From: Shinella kummerowiae | GTDB taxonomy: Bacteria > Pseudomonadota > Alphaproteobacteria > Rhizobiales > Rhizobiaceae | Length of the DNA: 64,000 nucleotides | Direction of reading: 5' to 3' | Assembly (NCBI RefSeq): GCF_009827055.1 | Contig: NZ_WUMK01000009.1 | Location: 124,001-188,000, forward strand | In this document: one piece after another, positions 46,925-56,941 of the stretch | Layout of the letters: every line of letters begins with the position of its first letter | Position numbering within the stretch: position 1 is the stretch's first letter | Notes under the pieces: generated by a model | The model's input: the letters and a program-made list of their open reading frames with translations, nothing else | Database searches by the model: none | What the model was told of the DNA's origin: nothing | Translations under genes and position numbers: made by a program

Positions 46925-47131
46925 ATGCGCTGGAACATGCGGATCCGCCAGATTCACCGCTGGCTGTCGATCATCTTCACGCTCGCCGTGATCATCAACA
47001 TCGCGGCAATGACGCAGACGGAGCCGGCCATCTGGGTCGGCCTGCTCGCGCTCTTCCCCCTCATCCTGCTGTTGCTCAGCGGGCTCTACCTGTTCGCCCT
47101 GCCCTATCTGACCCGGGCACAGAGGGGCTAG
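46925..47131 (+). CDS. small two-helix membrane protein
   Basis: A 68 aa protein with helices at about 12-31 and 38-58, beginning MRWNMRIRQIHRW and ending in a basic tail. No family recognised. Twelve bases after the SRPBCC gene and nine before the DUF1801 gene, so it is part of the same run, with AAGGAGGA before the start. Confidence 0.7.
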   Translation: MRWNMRIRQIHRWLSIIFTLAVIINIAAMTQTEPAIWVGLLALFPLILLLLSGLYLFALPYLTRAQRG

Positions 47132-47140
47132 GAGGACCCT

Positions 47141-47563
47141 ATGGCAGACAAGACACCGGAAAAGCCCGTGCTTCTGTCGGGCGGCAATCCGCAGATTGCC
47201 AAGGGTTACGGCGATGGCCCGATCCAGGCCTATATAGCCGCCATGCCCGGCTGGAAGAGTGATGTCGGCCGCAGGCTCGATGCGTTGGTCAAGAAAACAG
47301 CGCCGAATGTCTACAAGGCGGTGAAATGGAACTCGCCGTTCTACGGCATCGAGGGCGAAGGCTGGTTCCTCAGCTATCACTGCTTTGCGAAATACATCAA
47401 GCTGACGTTCTTTCGCGGCACCTCGCTCGATCCGGTGCCGCCGGTCGCCTCCAAGACGCCGGAAACGCGGTACTTTCACATTCATGAAGATGACGATCTC
47501 GACGAAGCGCAGCTTGCCAGCTGGATCAAACAGGCGAGTGAGCTTCCCGGCGAGCGGCTGTAG
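47141..47563 (+). CDS. DUF1801 protein (first copy)
   Basis: A 140 aa protein of the YdhG-like DUF1801 fold: VYKAVKWNSPFYGIEGEGWFLSYHCF, KYIKLTFFRGTSLDP. The family is of unknown biochemistry and often adjoins ArsR/SRPBCC genes. In the cassette it is followed by a second member of the family. Confidence 0.85.
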   Translation: MADKTPEKPVLLSGGNPQIAKGYGDGPIQAYIAAMPGWKSDVGRRLDALVKKTAPNVYKAVKWNSPFYGIEGEGWFLSYHCFAKYIKLTFFRGTSLDPVPPVASKTPETRYFHIHEDDDLDEAQLASWIKQASELPGERL

Positions 47564-47583
47564 GAAAACGAGAGGATACAACC

Positions 47584-47988
47584 ATGGACCAGGCCAGCAG
47601 CGAAACGGAATCCCCTTCCAGGCAGATCGACAAGAGGATCGAAGACCTCGCCGACTGGCGCGGCGAGACGCTCGCCCGGCTGCGCGCGCTGGTGAAGGAG
47701 GCAGACCCCGAGGTCGTCGAGGAGTGGAAATGGCGCGGCGTTCCGGTCTGGGAGCACGACGGAATCATCTGCACCGGCGAGACCTACAAGGCCGTGGTGA
47801 AGTTGACCTTCGCCAAGGGTGCGTCGCTCGACGATCCGGCCGGCCTGTTCAATTCCAGCCTTGAGGGCAATACACGCCGCGCCATCGATCTCCATGCGGG
47901 CGAAGCGATCAATGAAGAGGCCTTTAAAGCGCTGATCCGCGCGGCCGTCTCGCTCAACAGTGCGGCCCGCGCCAAGAAGAAGAGATAG
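47584..47988 (+). CDS. DUF1801 protein (second copy)
   Basis: A 134 aa paralogue of the preceding gene with DPEVVEEWKWRGVPVWEHDGI, KAVVKLTFAKGASLDDP and a lysine-rich end. It differs in having a longer helix at the N-terminus. The two copies are not close enough to be a recent duplication. Confidence 0.85.
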   Translation: MDQASSETESPSRQIDKRIEDLADWRGETLARLRALVKEADPEVVEEWKWRGVPVWEHDGIICTGETYKAVVKLTFAKGASLDDPAGLFNSSLEGNTRRAIDLHAGEAINEEAFKALIRAAVSLNSAARAKKKR

Positions 47989-48211
47989 CGCGCCCTCCAC
48001 CGCTGTCTGCAAAATGCCCGAATTGCCGGACAGAAGGCGGCCCTGCGTCGGTTTGCATAGTATCAATCCGGCGAAATACGCTCTAGACTTGCTGAAACGG
48101 TTGAAATTGCGCGCCGCATTCTGCATGTGACAGGCTAGCGCACTATATAGACCGCATGCCCGGGCCGTGCCTCCGCAAGGGAGCCATCGCCAGCGGGCGT
48201 GACAACGAGGC

Positions 48212-50137
48212 ATGAGAGTGACACAAACGCCAGCCACCCCGCTGCTCGACAAGGTTCGCATTCCCGCGGACCTGAAGGCCGTCGATGACCGTGACCTGCC
48301 GCAACTCGCCAGCGAGCTGCGTGCGGAAATGATCGATGCCGTGTCGCGCACCGGCGGGCACCTTGGCGCGGGCCTCGGCGTGGTGGAACTGACCATCGCC
48401 ATCCACAAGGTTTTCGACACGCCGAAGGACCGGCTGATCTTCGACGTCGGCCATCAGTGCTATCCGCACAAGATCCTCACCGGCCGGCGCGACCGCATCC
48501 GCACACTGCGCCAGGAAGACGGCCTGTCCGGCTTCACCCGTCGCGCGGAAAGCGAATACGACCCGTTCGGCGCCGCCCATTCCTCGACGTCGATTTCCGC
48601 CGGCCTCGGCATGGCGGTGGCGGCCGATCTTTCCGGCGACCATCGCAACGTCATCGCGGTGATCGGCGACGGCGCCATGTCGGCTGGCATGGCCTATGAA
48701 GCGCTGAACAATGCCGGTGCGCTCGATGCGCGCCTCATCGTCATCCTCAACGACAACGACATGTCGATCGCCCCGCCGACGGGCGCGATGAGCGCCTATC
48801 TCGCCCGCCTCGCCTCCGGCCGCACCTATATGGGCTTCCGCGATTTCGGCAAGAAACTGACGGCCTATCTCGGAAAGAAGGTCGACCGCGCCATCACCCG
48901 TGCCGTCGAGCATGCGCGCGGTTATGTGACGGGCGGCACGCTGTTCGAGGAAATGGGTTTCTACCATATCGGCCCGATCGACGGTCACTCCTTCGAGCAT
49001 CTGCTGCCGGTGCTGCGCAATGTGCGTGACAATTCCAAGGGTCCGGTGCTGATCCACGTCGTTACCCAGAAGGGCAAGGGTTATCCGCCGGCCGAAGCCG
49101 CCGCCGACAAGTATCACGGCGTCAACACCTTCGACGTCATCACCGGCGCGCAGGCCAAGGCCAAGCCGAATGCACCGGCCTACACCTCCGTCTTCGCCGA
49201 AGCGCTGGTACAGGAAGCCGGTTTCGACGAGAAGATCGTCGCCGTCACCGCCGCCATGCCGAACGGCACCGGCCTCGACAAGCTTGCCGCCGCCTATCCG
49301 TCGCGCACCTTCGATGTCGGCATTGCCGAGCAGCATGCCGTGACCTTCGCCGCCGGCCTCGCCGCCGAGGGCTACAAGCCGTTCTGCGCGCTCTATTCCA
49401 CCTTCCTGCAACGCGGCTACGACCAGGTCGTGCATGATGTCGCCATCCAGGGCCTGCCGGTGCGTTTCCCGATCGACCGCGCCGGCTTCGTCGGCGCGGA
49501 CGGCCCGACCCATGCCGGCTCCTTCGATACGACCTATCTCGCGACGCTGCCCGGCTTCGTGGTGATGGCGGCTGCCGACGAGGCGGAGTTGAAGCACATG
49601 GTGCGCACGGCCGCTGCCTATGACGACGGCCCGATCTCCTTCCGCTATCCGCGCGGCGAAGGTGTCGGCGTGGAAATGCCGGCGCGTGGTGAAATCCTCG
49701 AAATCGGCAAGGGCCGTCTGATCAAGCAGGGCAGCAAGGTCGCCCTCCTCTCCTTCGGCACGCGCCTGGCCGACTGTCTGCTGGCGGCTGAAGACCTCGA
49801 TGCTGCCGGCCTTTCTACGACGGTCGCCGATGCGCGTTTCGCAAAACCGCTCGACCACGATCTTGTTCGCCAGCTCGCCCGCCACCACGAGGTGCTGATC
49901 ACCATCGAGGAAGGCGCCGTCGGCGGCTTCGGCAGCCATGTGCTGCAGTTCCTCGCCATGGAAGGCTTGCTCGACCACGGCCTGAAGGTGCGCCCGCTGG
50001 TGCTGCCGGATATCTGGATGGAACAGGCCAAGCCCGACGCCATGTACGCCAAGGCCGGCCTCGACCGCGCCGGCATCGTCTCCACCGTCTTCCAGGCGCT
50101 CGGCCAGAAGGCTGTGGGTATCGGCGCGGCGGGCTGA
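48212..50137 (+). CDS. dxs: 1-deoxy-D-xylulose-5-phosphate synthase
   Basis: First enzyme of the MEP pathway, thiamine diphosphate dependent, 641 aa. Visible are the [12 protein letters not shown] histidine, [35 protein letters not shown] with the thiamine-binding GDG..N motif, [13 protein letters not shown] and the C-terminal transketolase domain. It starts 220 bases after the DUF1801 gene; no obvious promoter was pinned down. Confidence 0.98.
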   Translation: MRVTQTPATPLLDKVRIPADLKAVDDRDLPQLASELRAEMIDAVSRTGGHLGAGLGVVELTIAIHKVFDTPKDRLIFDVGHQCYPHKILTGRRDRIRTLRQEDGLSGFTRRAESEYDPFGAAHSSTSISAGLGMAVAADLSGDHRNVIAVIGDGAMSAGMAYEALNNAGALDARLIVILNDNDMSIAPPTGAMSAYLARLASGRTYMGFRDFGKKLTAYLGKKVDRAITRAVEHARGYVTGGTLFEEMGFYHIGPIDGHSFEHLLPVLRNVRDNSKGPVLIHVVTQKGKGYPPAEAAADKYHGVNTFDVITGAQAKAKPNAPAYTSVFAEALVQEAGFDEKIVAVTAAMPNGTGLDKLAAAYPSRTFDVGIAEQHAVTFAAGLAAEGYKPFCALYSTFLQRGYDQVVHDVAIQGLPVRFPIDRAGFVGADGPTHAGSFDTTYLATLPGFVVMAAADEAELKHMVRTAAAYDDGPISFRYPRGEGVGVEMPARGEILEIGKGRLIKQGSKVALLSFGTRLADCLLAAEDLDAAGLSTTVADARFAKPLDHDLVRQLARHHEVLITIEEGAVGGFGSHVLQFLAMEGLLDHGLKVRPLVLPDIWMEQAKPDAMYAKAGLDRAGIVSTVFQALGQKAVGIGAAG

Positions 50138-50347
50138 TCGACCACCCCTCGAAGACCCAGGGCTTTCCGCTTCTCTTCTGACGCGGGATGCCCTTCCAGT
50201 CTGCTGTAAGCGACGGTGACACCCCGTCACGCTTTCTCAACCATCCCGTTTTGCAACCGCGTAACCACGTCCCTTGGGCGTCCGGAAACCTCCGGCTGCT
50301 AGTGTCCCGTCCAACGATAAAAACGACCGGACAGGGATTTCCACACC

Positions 50348-50620
50348 ATGCGATATGCACTGCTTGCGGCTGTTGCCGCCACGCTTTGCCATGCCTCCAT
50401 CGCCGCTGCCGAAGAGCGGCCTATGCACGACCCCGCCATCGAGGCGGCGGCGATCGCCATTCTGCAGAAGAAGCTGCCGGACATTCGCAAGACGCATGAT
50501 ATCGGCGACAATCCGCGTTTCGTGCGCGAGGCAAGGCCTCACACGCAGCCGCAGGGCATTTCCGCCCTCGCCGGCCTCGATGCGCTGGATGGTCTCGCAG
50601 GCCGCATCATCTGGCTCTAG
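50348..50620 (+). CDS. small secreted protein, function unknown
   Basis: A 90 aa protein with a signal peptide (1-21, ending IAAAE) and a mature region of about 69 residues without cysteine. The middle helix DPAIEAAAIAILQKKLPDIRKTHDI is amphipathic. No family recognised. A strong terminator follows the stop within 20 bases, which favours a real transcript. Confidence 0.65.
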   Translation: MRYALLAAVAATLCHASIAAAEERPMHDPAIEAAAIAILQKKLPDIRKTHDIGDNPRFVREARPHTQPQGISALAGLDALDGLAGRIIWL

Positions 50621-50638
50621 GCGCAACGTCCCAAACAA

Positions 50639-50668
50639 AACGCCCCGGTGATGAGCCGGGGCGTTTTT
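50639..50668 (+). terminator. bidirectional intrinsic terminator
   Basis: A 10-bp perfect stem (AACGCCCCGG, 50639-50648, with 50656-50665) and a seven-base loop are followed by a T-run on the plus strand and, read in reverse, by TTTTGTTTGG. It ends the small secreted-protein gene and may also serve the chemoreceptor gene coming from the other side. Confidence 0.85.
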
Positions 50669-50680
50669 GGTTCTGTCGCT

Positions 50681-52864
50681 TCAGAATTCCGTCCATTCCT
50701 GCGCGACAGCGGCGTTTCCATGGCTGGCCAGCGACCGTCGTGGCGTGGGTCTCGCCGCCGTCTCCATCTGGCGATGGACGGCGCGCAGGTCCCGGGTAAC
50801 GCCGGAGACATTGGGCAGCGCGAAGCGGGAAATCTGCTCGCGCAGCCGCACCGCTTCATTGGCGAGAGACGCGCTGGCGGCATTGGTTTCTTCGACCATC
50901 GCGGCGTTGCGCTGCGTCACCTGGTCCATCTGGTTGACGGCGGTGTTCACCTCGCTGAGGCCGACCGACTGTTCGCGAGCGGAAATGGCGATGGCATCCA
51001 TATGCTGGTTGATCGTGCCGACATGCACGCTGATCGCCTGAAGCGAGACGCCGGTATCCTGCACCAGCCGCACGCCGCCCTCGACCTCGGTGCTCGACTT
51101 GCGGATCAGCTCCTTGATCTCGCGCGCCGCCTGGGCCGAGCGCTGCGCCAGTTCGCGCACCTCCTGCGCCACCACGGCAAAGCCCTTGCCCGCCTCGCCC
51201 GCCCGTGCGGCCTCGACACCGGCATTGAGCGCGAGCAGGTTCGTCTGGAAGGCAATCTCGTCGATGACGCCGATGATGTTGGAAATCTGGCCGGACGAGT
51301 GCTCGATGCGCTTCATCGCCTCGATGGCGCCGGCGACGATTTCGCCGGATTTCTGGGCGCTGCGGTTGGCTTCGCCAGCGACGGCGCGCGCCTCGTCTGC
51401 CCGCTTCGTCGAGTTGGCTACATTGGCGGTGATCTCGTCGAGCGCTGCGGCGGTCTCTTCCAGCGAGGCGGCCTGCTGCTCGGTGCGCTTGGAAAGGTCG
51501 TCCGCGCTCACGCTGATCTCGCGCGAACCGTCGTCGATCGAGCCGCTCGAGGTCGCCACCGCGCCGAGCGTCTCGCCAAGCTGAGCGACCGCCGTGTTGA
51601 GGTCATGGCGCAACTGCTCGAAATCCGGGGCGAAGGCCTCAGTGAGCTGGAAGCTGAGATCGCCGGCCGCCAGACGGCGCAGGCCTCCGGCAAGGCCGGA
51701 GGTCGCCTGCTGGAGCCGCGCCTGGGCGGCGGCTTCCGCATCCTCCTGCAGGCGAATACCTTCCGCCTCCGCGCGGCTGCGGTTTTCCGCGGCTTCCGCT
51801 TCGAGCCGGCGATTGGCGATGGCCGCCTGCCGGAACACTTCCACGGCACCGGCCATCTCGCCGATCTCGTCGCGGCGGCCGGCATAGGGGATGGCCGAGG
51901 CGGTATCGCCGCCGGCAAGCAGCGTCATCGCCTTCGTGGTGGCAACGACCGGCCGGGACACCGACCGGCCGATGAGAAGCACGGTCGCGGCAATGGTGGC
52001 GATCGCAGCGAGGATTGCGGCGATTGCGATGGTCCGGGTCTTGGCAAGGGCGGCGACGCTGTCCGCTTCGGCCTTCGCCTTGTCGCTCGCGATGCCGGAG
52101 GACATCTGGTCGAACACCGGCTCGACCGCGGCGAAGGCATCGGAAACGCCCTTGCTGGCGGCGGCTTCCGTGCCGGCAATGGCGGCGTAGTCGTCAAACG
52201 CCTTGCCGTAGTCGTCAAGCGCCATGAGGATCGCTGCCTGGTTTGCCGCGCCGCCAAATTTTTCGGCCGGCGTCTTGGCAAAAGACGCCCGCTCCTCGGT
52301 ATGTTTCGCAACATATTTCGCATCGCGCCGCATGATAAAATCCTTCTCGTGGCGGCGCATCGTCAGCATGCTCGCCTGAAGGCCCTTGTCATCGACGGAC
52401 TTCAGCAGTTCCTCGATGGAGTGCACCGCCGCGCGCATGGCGCCTTCGCGGCCCGAGGACGGATCGAGACCGAGCGCGATGCTGGCGTCGGCCAGCGTTG
52501 CAAAGCTCTGCTGGTAGGTGGTGTAGCCATCGGAGATTTTCTGGAGGTCGGCGCGCGTCGCCGGGTTGTCGACAAGACCGCCGAGCGTGGCGAGCGTCTT
52601 TTCCGCGCGTGCGGAAATCTCCTTGTGGGCGGCGACATATTTTTCATCGCGGCGCAGCAGAAAATCCTTCTCGGCCCGCCGGTTCTGCAGGAACTCGATT
52701 TCCAGCGCGCGCAGTTCCGTCTCGGCACTGCGATGGCGCTCGACCCTTGCGCGATAGTCGTCGGCGATGCGTTGCTCGACGGAAAAGATGCCGACGATAA
52801 GAAGAATGCCCGCGACGGCTATCGGCGCCATCAGGCCGATCCGGTGGGACAGACGTAGGGTCAT
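50681..52864 (-). CDS. methyl-accepting chemotaxis protein with HBM ligand domain
   Basis: Transmembrane chemoreceptor of 727 aa. Helix 1 is about 8-28 and helix 2 about 277-300. Between them lies a helical bimodular (HBM) domain marked by two copies of RR.EKDF..RRD.KYVA.H at about 62-80 and 169-188. HAMP follows, then the signalling tip [26 protein letters not shown] receptors bind organic acids in known cases; the ligand here is unknown. No C-terminal CheR-binding pentapeptide is present. ATG 52864 is used. Confidence 0.93.
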   Translation of the reverse strand: MTLRLSHRIGLMAPIAVAGILLIVGIFSVEQRIADDYRARVERHRSAETELRALEIEFLQNRRAEKDFLLRRDEKYVAAHKEISARAEKTLATLGGLVDNPATRADLQKISDGYTTYQQSFATLADASIALGLDPSSGREGAMRAAVHSIEELLKSVDDKGLQASMLTMRRHEKDFIMRRDAKYVAKHTEERASFAKTPAEKFGGAANQAAILMALDDYGKAFDDYAAIAGTEAAASKGVSDAFAAVEPVFDQMSSGIASDKAKAEADSVAALAKTRTIAIAAILAAIATIAATVLLIGRSVSRPVVATTKAMTLLAGGDTASAIPYAGRRDEIGEMAGAVEVFRQAAIANRRLEAEAAENRSRAEAEGIRLQEDAEAAAQARLQQATSGLAGGLRRLAAGDLSFQLTEAFAPDFEQLRHDLNTAVAQLGETLGAVATSSGSIDDGSREISVSADDLSKRTEQQAASLEETAAALDEITANVANSTKRADEARAVAGEANRSAQKSGEIVAGAIEAMKRIEHSSGQISNIIGVIDEIAFQTNLLALNAGVEAARAGEAGKGFAVVAQEVRELAQRSAQAAREIKELIRKSSTEVEGGVRLVQDTGVSLQAISVHVGTINQHMDAIAISAREQSVGLSEVNTAVNQMDQVTQRNAAMVEETNAASASLANEAVRLREQISRFALPNVSGVTRDLRAVHRQMETAARPTPRRSLASHGNAAVAQEWTEF

Positions 52865-53108
52865 GCGTGCTCCTTGTGCCCGCTTGCCACGGGTCCAATC
52901 CACAAAAATGTTCGAGAAGCCCCCTTCGCGTGGGGCAGACGCCGGCCTCATGCCAGCATAGGCTTAATGAATCCTGACTGTCATAATTTAAGGAAATGTG
53001 AATGTAGCGGTGCCGCTTCTTGTCTTTCCGACCGTCCCGGCGATTCATGTGGGGCGGAATGCGCCGGACGGGGCTTGCCACCTGCGGCGCAAGGCGTCAT
53101 GAGAGGCA

Positions 53109-53861
53109 ATGTCCCAACCTGTAGAAACCATCCGCCTCGACCAGCTCCTGCTGAATGCCGGCCTCGTTGCCAGCCGTTCGCGGGCGCGTGACGCCATCTC
53201 GCGCGGCACCGTGCGCGTCAACGGGCGCGTCGTCACCAAGCCGAGCTCGACCTTTCCCGCCTCCGCCGCCATCGAGATCGACGACCCCGCCCAGGCCTAT
53301 GTCTCGCGTGCGGCGCTGAAATTGAAGGCCGCGCTCGACGCATTCGGCCTCGATCCCGCCGGCCTCGACTGTCTCGACATCGGCGCCTCGACGGGCGGCT
53401 TCACGGATATCCTGCTGGAGCGGGGCGCTGCCCATGTCATCGCGGTCGATGTCGGCCACGACCAGCTTCACCCGCGGCTGCGGGCGGATGAGCGCATCAC
53501 CAACTACGAAGGCCTGAATGCGCGCGTGCTCGACGAGGAGCATCTCGAAGACCGCGCGATCGGCGCGGTCGTCTCCGACGTCTCCTTCATCTCGCTGAAG
53601 CTGGCGCTGCCGCCGGCCCTCGGCTTCGCCGAGCCGGGCGCCTTCTGCGTGCTGCTCGTCAAGCCGCAGTTCGAAGCCGGCCGCGAGGCGATCAGCAAGG
53701 CGGGGCTTCTCAAAGATCCCGACAGCGCGCCTGCCGTTGCAGCCGAGCTGGAACGCTGGCTCACCGAAGACATGGGCTGGCAGAGCCTCGGCCTTATCCC
53801 CTCGCCCATCACCGGTGGCGACGGCAATGTCGAGTACCTGCTCGGAGGCCGCAAGCCATGA
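53109..53861 (+). CDS. tlyA: TlyA-type rRNA methyltransferase
   Basis: A 250 aa RNA 2'-O-methyltransferase (called hemolysin A in older annotations). It has an S4 RNA-binding domain (about 7-70, RLDQLLLNAGLVASRSRARD) and an FtsJ-like Rossmann fold with LDIGASTGGFTDILLERG and VVSDVSFISLKLALP. The stop overlaps the next start by four bases. Confidence 0.93.
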   Translation: MSQPVETIRLDQLLLNAGLVASRSRARDAISRGTVRVNGRVVTKPSSTFPASAAIEIDDPAQAYVSRAALKLKAALDAFGLDPAGLDCLDIGASTGGFTDILLERGAAHVIAVDVGHDQLHPRLRADERITNYEGLNARVLDEEHLEDRAIGAVVSDVSFISLKLALPPALGFAEPGAFCVLLVKPQFEAGREAISKAGLLKDPDSAPAVAAELERWLTEDMGWQSLGLIPSPITGGDGNVEYLLGGRKP

Positions 53862-55108
53862 CGACGGAGACGCTCACGATCGCCCGTCTCGGCAGCGGCG
53901 GCGATGGTATTGCCGAGACGGCGGACGGTCCGGTCTACGTGCCCTTCACCCTGCCCGGCGAGACGGTCGCCGTTGCACGCGTGAAGAACCACGGCACTGT
54001 CATGTCGATGACGGTCGCCTCGCCCGAGCGGGTGGCGCCGCCCTGCGTGCATTTCGGTCCTGAGGGCAAGAACGGCACCTGCGGCGGCTGCACCTTGCAG
54101 CATGCCGGCGATGCGCTCTATCATCATTTCAAGCGCAACCTCGTCGCGCAGGCCCTCAAAACGAAGGGCCTGACGCCGGAAGTTGCGCCGCTGGTCATCG
54201 CCCGTCCCGGTGAACGCCGCCGCGTCGTCTTCACCGCGCGCAGGACGGAAAAGGGCGTGCTGCTCGGCTTCAACCAGGCCGGCAGCCACCATATCGTCTC
54301 CATCGATCACTGTCCGATCTCGAGCGAGGGCATCATCTCTCAGCTTGCGGCAATCCGCCGGGTGGCCGGCGCGATCGCGACCTCGGCCGAACCGTTCCGC
54401 GTAACCGTGCTCGAAACCCTTCCCGGCCTCGACCTCGCCTTCGAGGGCGTGAAGAAGGTGGGGGACAAGGAGCGCCGCGCTGTTACCGAATGCGTGCTTT
54501 CGCTCCGCGGCATCGCCCGCGTTTCCAGTGACGGCGAAATCCTCATCGAGCCGCAGAAGCCGGTGATCGATTTCGGCGGGGTGCGCGTCTCACCGCCCGC
54601 CGGCGGCTTCACGCAGGCAACCAAGCCCGCCGAGGATGCCATGGCCGAACTGGTGCTGACGGCCCTCGGCAAGGCCAAGCGCGTTGCCGACCTTTTTGCC
54701 GGCTCCGGCACGTTTGCCCTGCGTATCGCCCGGCAGGCGAAAGTGCATGCGGTGGAAGGTGACGAAAAGGCGTTGAAGGCGCTCGATCACGCCGCGCGCA
54801 ACACACAGGGCCTGAAGCCCGTGACGGTGGAAAGGCGCGACCTCTTCCGCCGGCCGCTGATGGCCTCAGAACTGAAGGTCTATGACGCCGTCGTCTTCGA
54901 TCCGCCGCGCGCGGGGGCGGAAGACCAGTGCAAGGAACTGGCCCGCTCCGGCGTGAAGACGATCGTTGCCGTCTCCTGCAATCCCATCAGCCTTGCCCGC
55001 GACCTGTCGATCCTGACCGCCGCCGGCTACCGCATCCGCCTCGTGACGCCGGTCGACCAGTTCCTCTGGTCGGCGCATGTCGAGGCGGTGGCGGTGCTCG
55101 ACAGGTAG
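53858..55108 (+). CDS. TrmA/RlmD-family RNA uridine-5-methyltransferase
   Basis: A 416 aa SAM-dependent enzyme for 5-methyluridine in rRNA or tRNA. A TRAM-like N-terminus is followed by iron-sulfur cysteines C63, C75, C78 (CGGC) and C152. The SAM-binding ADLFAGSGTFALRIA comes next, then FDPPRAGAEDQ, and the catalytic cysteine is C374 in SCNPISLARD. It is coupled to tlyA by a four-base overlap. RlmD-like (U1939) is most likely. Confidence 0.9.
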   Translation: MTTETLTIARLGSGGDGIAETADGPVYVPFTLPGETVAVARVKNHGTVMSMTVASPERVAPPCVHFGPEGKNGTCGGCTLQHAGDALYHHFKRNLVAQALKTKGLTPEVAPLVIARPGERRRVVFTARRTEKGVLLGFNQAGSHHIVSIDHCPISSEGIISQLAAIRRVAGAIATSAEPFRVTVLETLPGLDLAFEGVKKVGDKERRAVTECVLSLRGIARVSSDGEILIEPQKPVIDFGGVRVSPPAGGFTQATKPAEDAMAELVLTALGKAKRVADLFAGSGTFALRIARQAKVHAVEGDEKALKALDHAARNTQGLKPVTVERRDLFRRPLMASELKVYDAVVFDPPRAGAEDQCKELARSGVKTIVAVSCNPISLARDLSILTAAGYRIRLVTPVDQFLWSAHVEAVAVLDR

Positions 55109-55124
55109 GTCACCGCAAGCCGCA

Positions 55125-55883
55125 TCAGGGTAGCTGCGCGGGAAACACCCCGCCGTCATCCGCATCCAGCACGATGGAGAGCGAGATGTTGCGCGGGCGC
55201 GTGACGGCGAAGAGGACCGCTTCCACCACATCCCGGTTGGTGGCGCGCGCGCTCTTCGCCCGCGCGGGCGCCTCGGCCCATGCCGGGTCGGCCGGCTGGA
55301 TGTCGTCGAGATCGGGCGGATGCAGGATGATCGAGCGGACCGGCGTTCCCGCCAGCATTTGCCGCAGACCTTCCGCAACCGCCGTCTGGCCCCGCTTGGC
55401 GGCGTAGAAGGGAACGGAAACGCCGTCGAGCAGCCCATTCGGCAGACCGCTGACCGAGCCGATGGTCACTATATCCGGGGTGGCGGAGCGTCGGAGAAGC
55501 GGCAGAAGACCTTGCGTGAACAGAAACGTGCCGGTGATGGCGGAGTTGATCACGCCGAGGACCTCTTCGGCCGTGTGCGGCTCGTCGCGCGCTTCTAGCC
55601 ACATCGCGCCGTTGTTCACCAGCAGATCGATATGCTCGTGCGACCGGGCGATCGCCTCGACGGCCTGGCGCACGCCGTCGTTATCGGCGAGATCGACGCT
55701 GATGCAGACCGGGCGAAGGCCGGTCGTCGCCGCAATACCATCCGCCACTGTTTCGAGTGCCGCCTGGTTGCGTCCGCACAGCACGAGATTGGCCCCGGCC
55801 TCTGCCAGAGACACGGCAAGCGCCGCCCCAAGCCCTCTGCCCGCACCGGTGATGACGACCGTCCGTCCCTGCAAATCCGCCAT
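55125..55883 (-). CDS. short-chain dehydrogenase/reductase
   Basis: A 252 aa NAD(P)-dependent oxidoreductase with TGAGRGLGAAL, the NNGAM variant of the NNAG strand, a serine in IGSVSGLPNG and the YAAKR pair. Substrate unknown. A terminator-like hairpin lies upstream at 55.99 kb. It converges with the methyltransferase gene. Confidence 0.9.
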   Translation of the reverse strand: MADLQGRTVVITGAGRGLGAALAVSLAEAGANLVLCGRNQAALETVADGIAATTGLRPVCISVDLADNDGVRQAVEAIARSHEHIDLLVNNGAMWLEARDEPHTAEEVLGVINSAITGTFLFTQGLLPLLRRSATPDIVTIGSVSGLPNGLLDGVSVPFYAAKRGQTAVAEGLRQMLAGTPVRSIILHPPDLDDIQPADPAWAEAPARAKSARATNRDVVEAVLFAVTRPRNISLSIVLDADDGGVFPAQLP

Positions 55884-55980
55884 TTTTCATGCCCCCAAAA
55901 TATCGACACACGATGAACCCCGTGTAGATGGGCATTCCGCTGATGCGTAGCAACCCTTTGGCATCATTGCAGAACCAAAA

Positions 55981-56010
55981 AGAAAAAGGCCCGGGAACGA
56001 CCCGGGCCTT
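55981..56010 (-). terminator. intrinsic terminator on the minus strand
   Basis: A perfect 10-bp stem (AAGGCCCGGG, 55986-55995, and 56001-56010) with a five-base loop AACGA. On the minus strand it is followed by TTTTTC-TTTTT-like sequence. The only minus-strand item just before it is the chemoreceptor remnant, for which it looks like the original terminator. Confidence 0.85.
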
Positions 56011-56029
56011 CTGTTTTCAATCTGGCCGC

Positions 56030-56157
56030 TCAGGCCGCGGGGCGGTGGCTGGCGGCGGTCTGCTCCTCCACCATGGCGGCGTTCTGCTGCGTGCCCTGGT
56101 CCATCGTGTTGACGGCAGTAGATCTCCTGCAGCCCCGTCGACTGCTCGCGGACGGCG
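56030..56157 (-). pseudogene. chemoreceptor 3' remnant
   Basis: Bases 56045-56157 copy bases 57784-57898 of the intact chemoreceptor at about 94 percent identity by eye, in the same orientation. The remnant reads [20 protein letters not shown] then TAASHRPAA and stops, 31 residues shorter at the tail than the intact copy. A two-base deletion upstream (within the region of LQEINTAV) breaks the frame. The rest of the gene is missing; sequence beyond 56157 is unrelated. It cannot encode a working receptor. Confidence 0.85.
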
Positions 56158-56180
56158 TTGCTGGAGAGATAGGCGCAAGA

Positions 56181-56858
56181 CTACAAGGATTTGAGGTAGT
56201 TTTGAAAACGCTTGCCATTTTCATGTCTAAAAGTCAGCCCGGCCGGCTCGAGCTCGGCTATTCGATCGAGCCGGAAGTTGCGAAAATCCTCTCGTTCCTC
56301 GCACCAGGCGGTCAACAACCAGACAGCATCGAACAGGGTCAGGCCTAACGGGCGTATCGTCCGTCTGCTCTGCTTGTCGTTCAGATCACTGTAGGACAGC
56401 GTGACCACCGCCCTCTCCCGAATGCAAAGACGCAGGAACGACAGTTGCTTGTTTGCCTTGTCGGATTCCGCCGTTTTTCGGGACACCGCTCTCAATGGCA
56501 GATTGCTGTAGAGGCTTTCTACACCTTTCCCCATCGTGGCAGCGAGCTTGCCGGAAACCCGGGCGGCTGCCGACGCCAAAGTGGCGTCTCCTTTGGCCAT
56601 GACAAGACGGACACCGAGCATGATGGCATCCATCTCGTCCGGATCGAGATGCAAGGGCGGCAGAAAGTATCCTTTTTCCAGCTGGTAGCCGAGGCCAGAT
56701 TCTCCTCGGACAGGCGCCCCCATTGCCTGAAGCGTCGCCATGTCCCGATAGATCGTTCGCGGGGAAACCTCCAGCTCGCGCGCCAAGTCCGCCGCCGAGA
56801 CAGGCGCGGACGCCACGCGCAAGCGGTCGAGCAGCGAGAAGAGGCGAAGTGTTTTCAT
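56181..56858 (-). CDS. YafY-like HTH/WYL-domain transcriptional regulator
   Basis: A 225 aa regulator with a DeoR-type N-terminal helix-turn-helix (about 1-60: LFSLLDRLRVASAPVSAADL, VSPRTIYRDMATLQ) and a WYL ligand-binding domain (about 120-220: VVTLSYSDLND, RTIRPLGL, WLLTAWCEEREDFRNFRLDRI). ATG 56858 is used. A 13-bp palindrome lies 13 bases upstream and overlaps the region of the divergent gene, so it is probably autoregulatory. It sits in the segment between the two chemoreceptor copies and uses visibly less GC-rich codons. Confidence 0.88.
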   Translation of the reverse strand: MKTLRLFSLLDRLRVASAPVSAADLARELEVSPRTIYRDMATLQAMGAPVRGESGLGYQLEKGYFLPPLHLDPDEMDAIMLGVRLVMAKGDATLASAAARVSGKLAATMGKGVESLYSNLPLRAVSRKTAESDKANKQLSFLRLCIRERAVVTLSYSDLNDKQSRRTIRPLGLTLFDAVWLLTAWCEEREDFRNFRLDRIAELEPAGLTFRHENGKRFQNYLKSL

Positions 56859-56871
56859 AGCCGCACCTATA

Positions 56872-56904
56872 GCATCCCCCTGACCGTATCTGTCAGGGGG
56901 ATGC
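56872..56904. promoter_or_regulatory. perfect 13-bp inverted repeat between WYL and ABM genes
   Basis: GCATCCCCCTGAC (56872-56884) and its exact complement (56892-56904) flank a seven-base spacer. The repeat is in the 83-base gap between the two divergent starts, a usual place for an operator. The likely binder is the WYL protein next to it. Confidence 0.6.
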
Positions 56905-56941
56905 GTGTATCTGCCACCCCGCGAACAGCAAGGAGACGGAT

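Noticed and set aside
52865-53108. CtrA-like sites before the HBM chemoreceptor
   Set aside because: TTAA sequences are present but their spacing is 24 rather than 7 bases.
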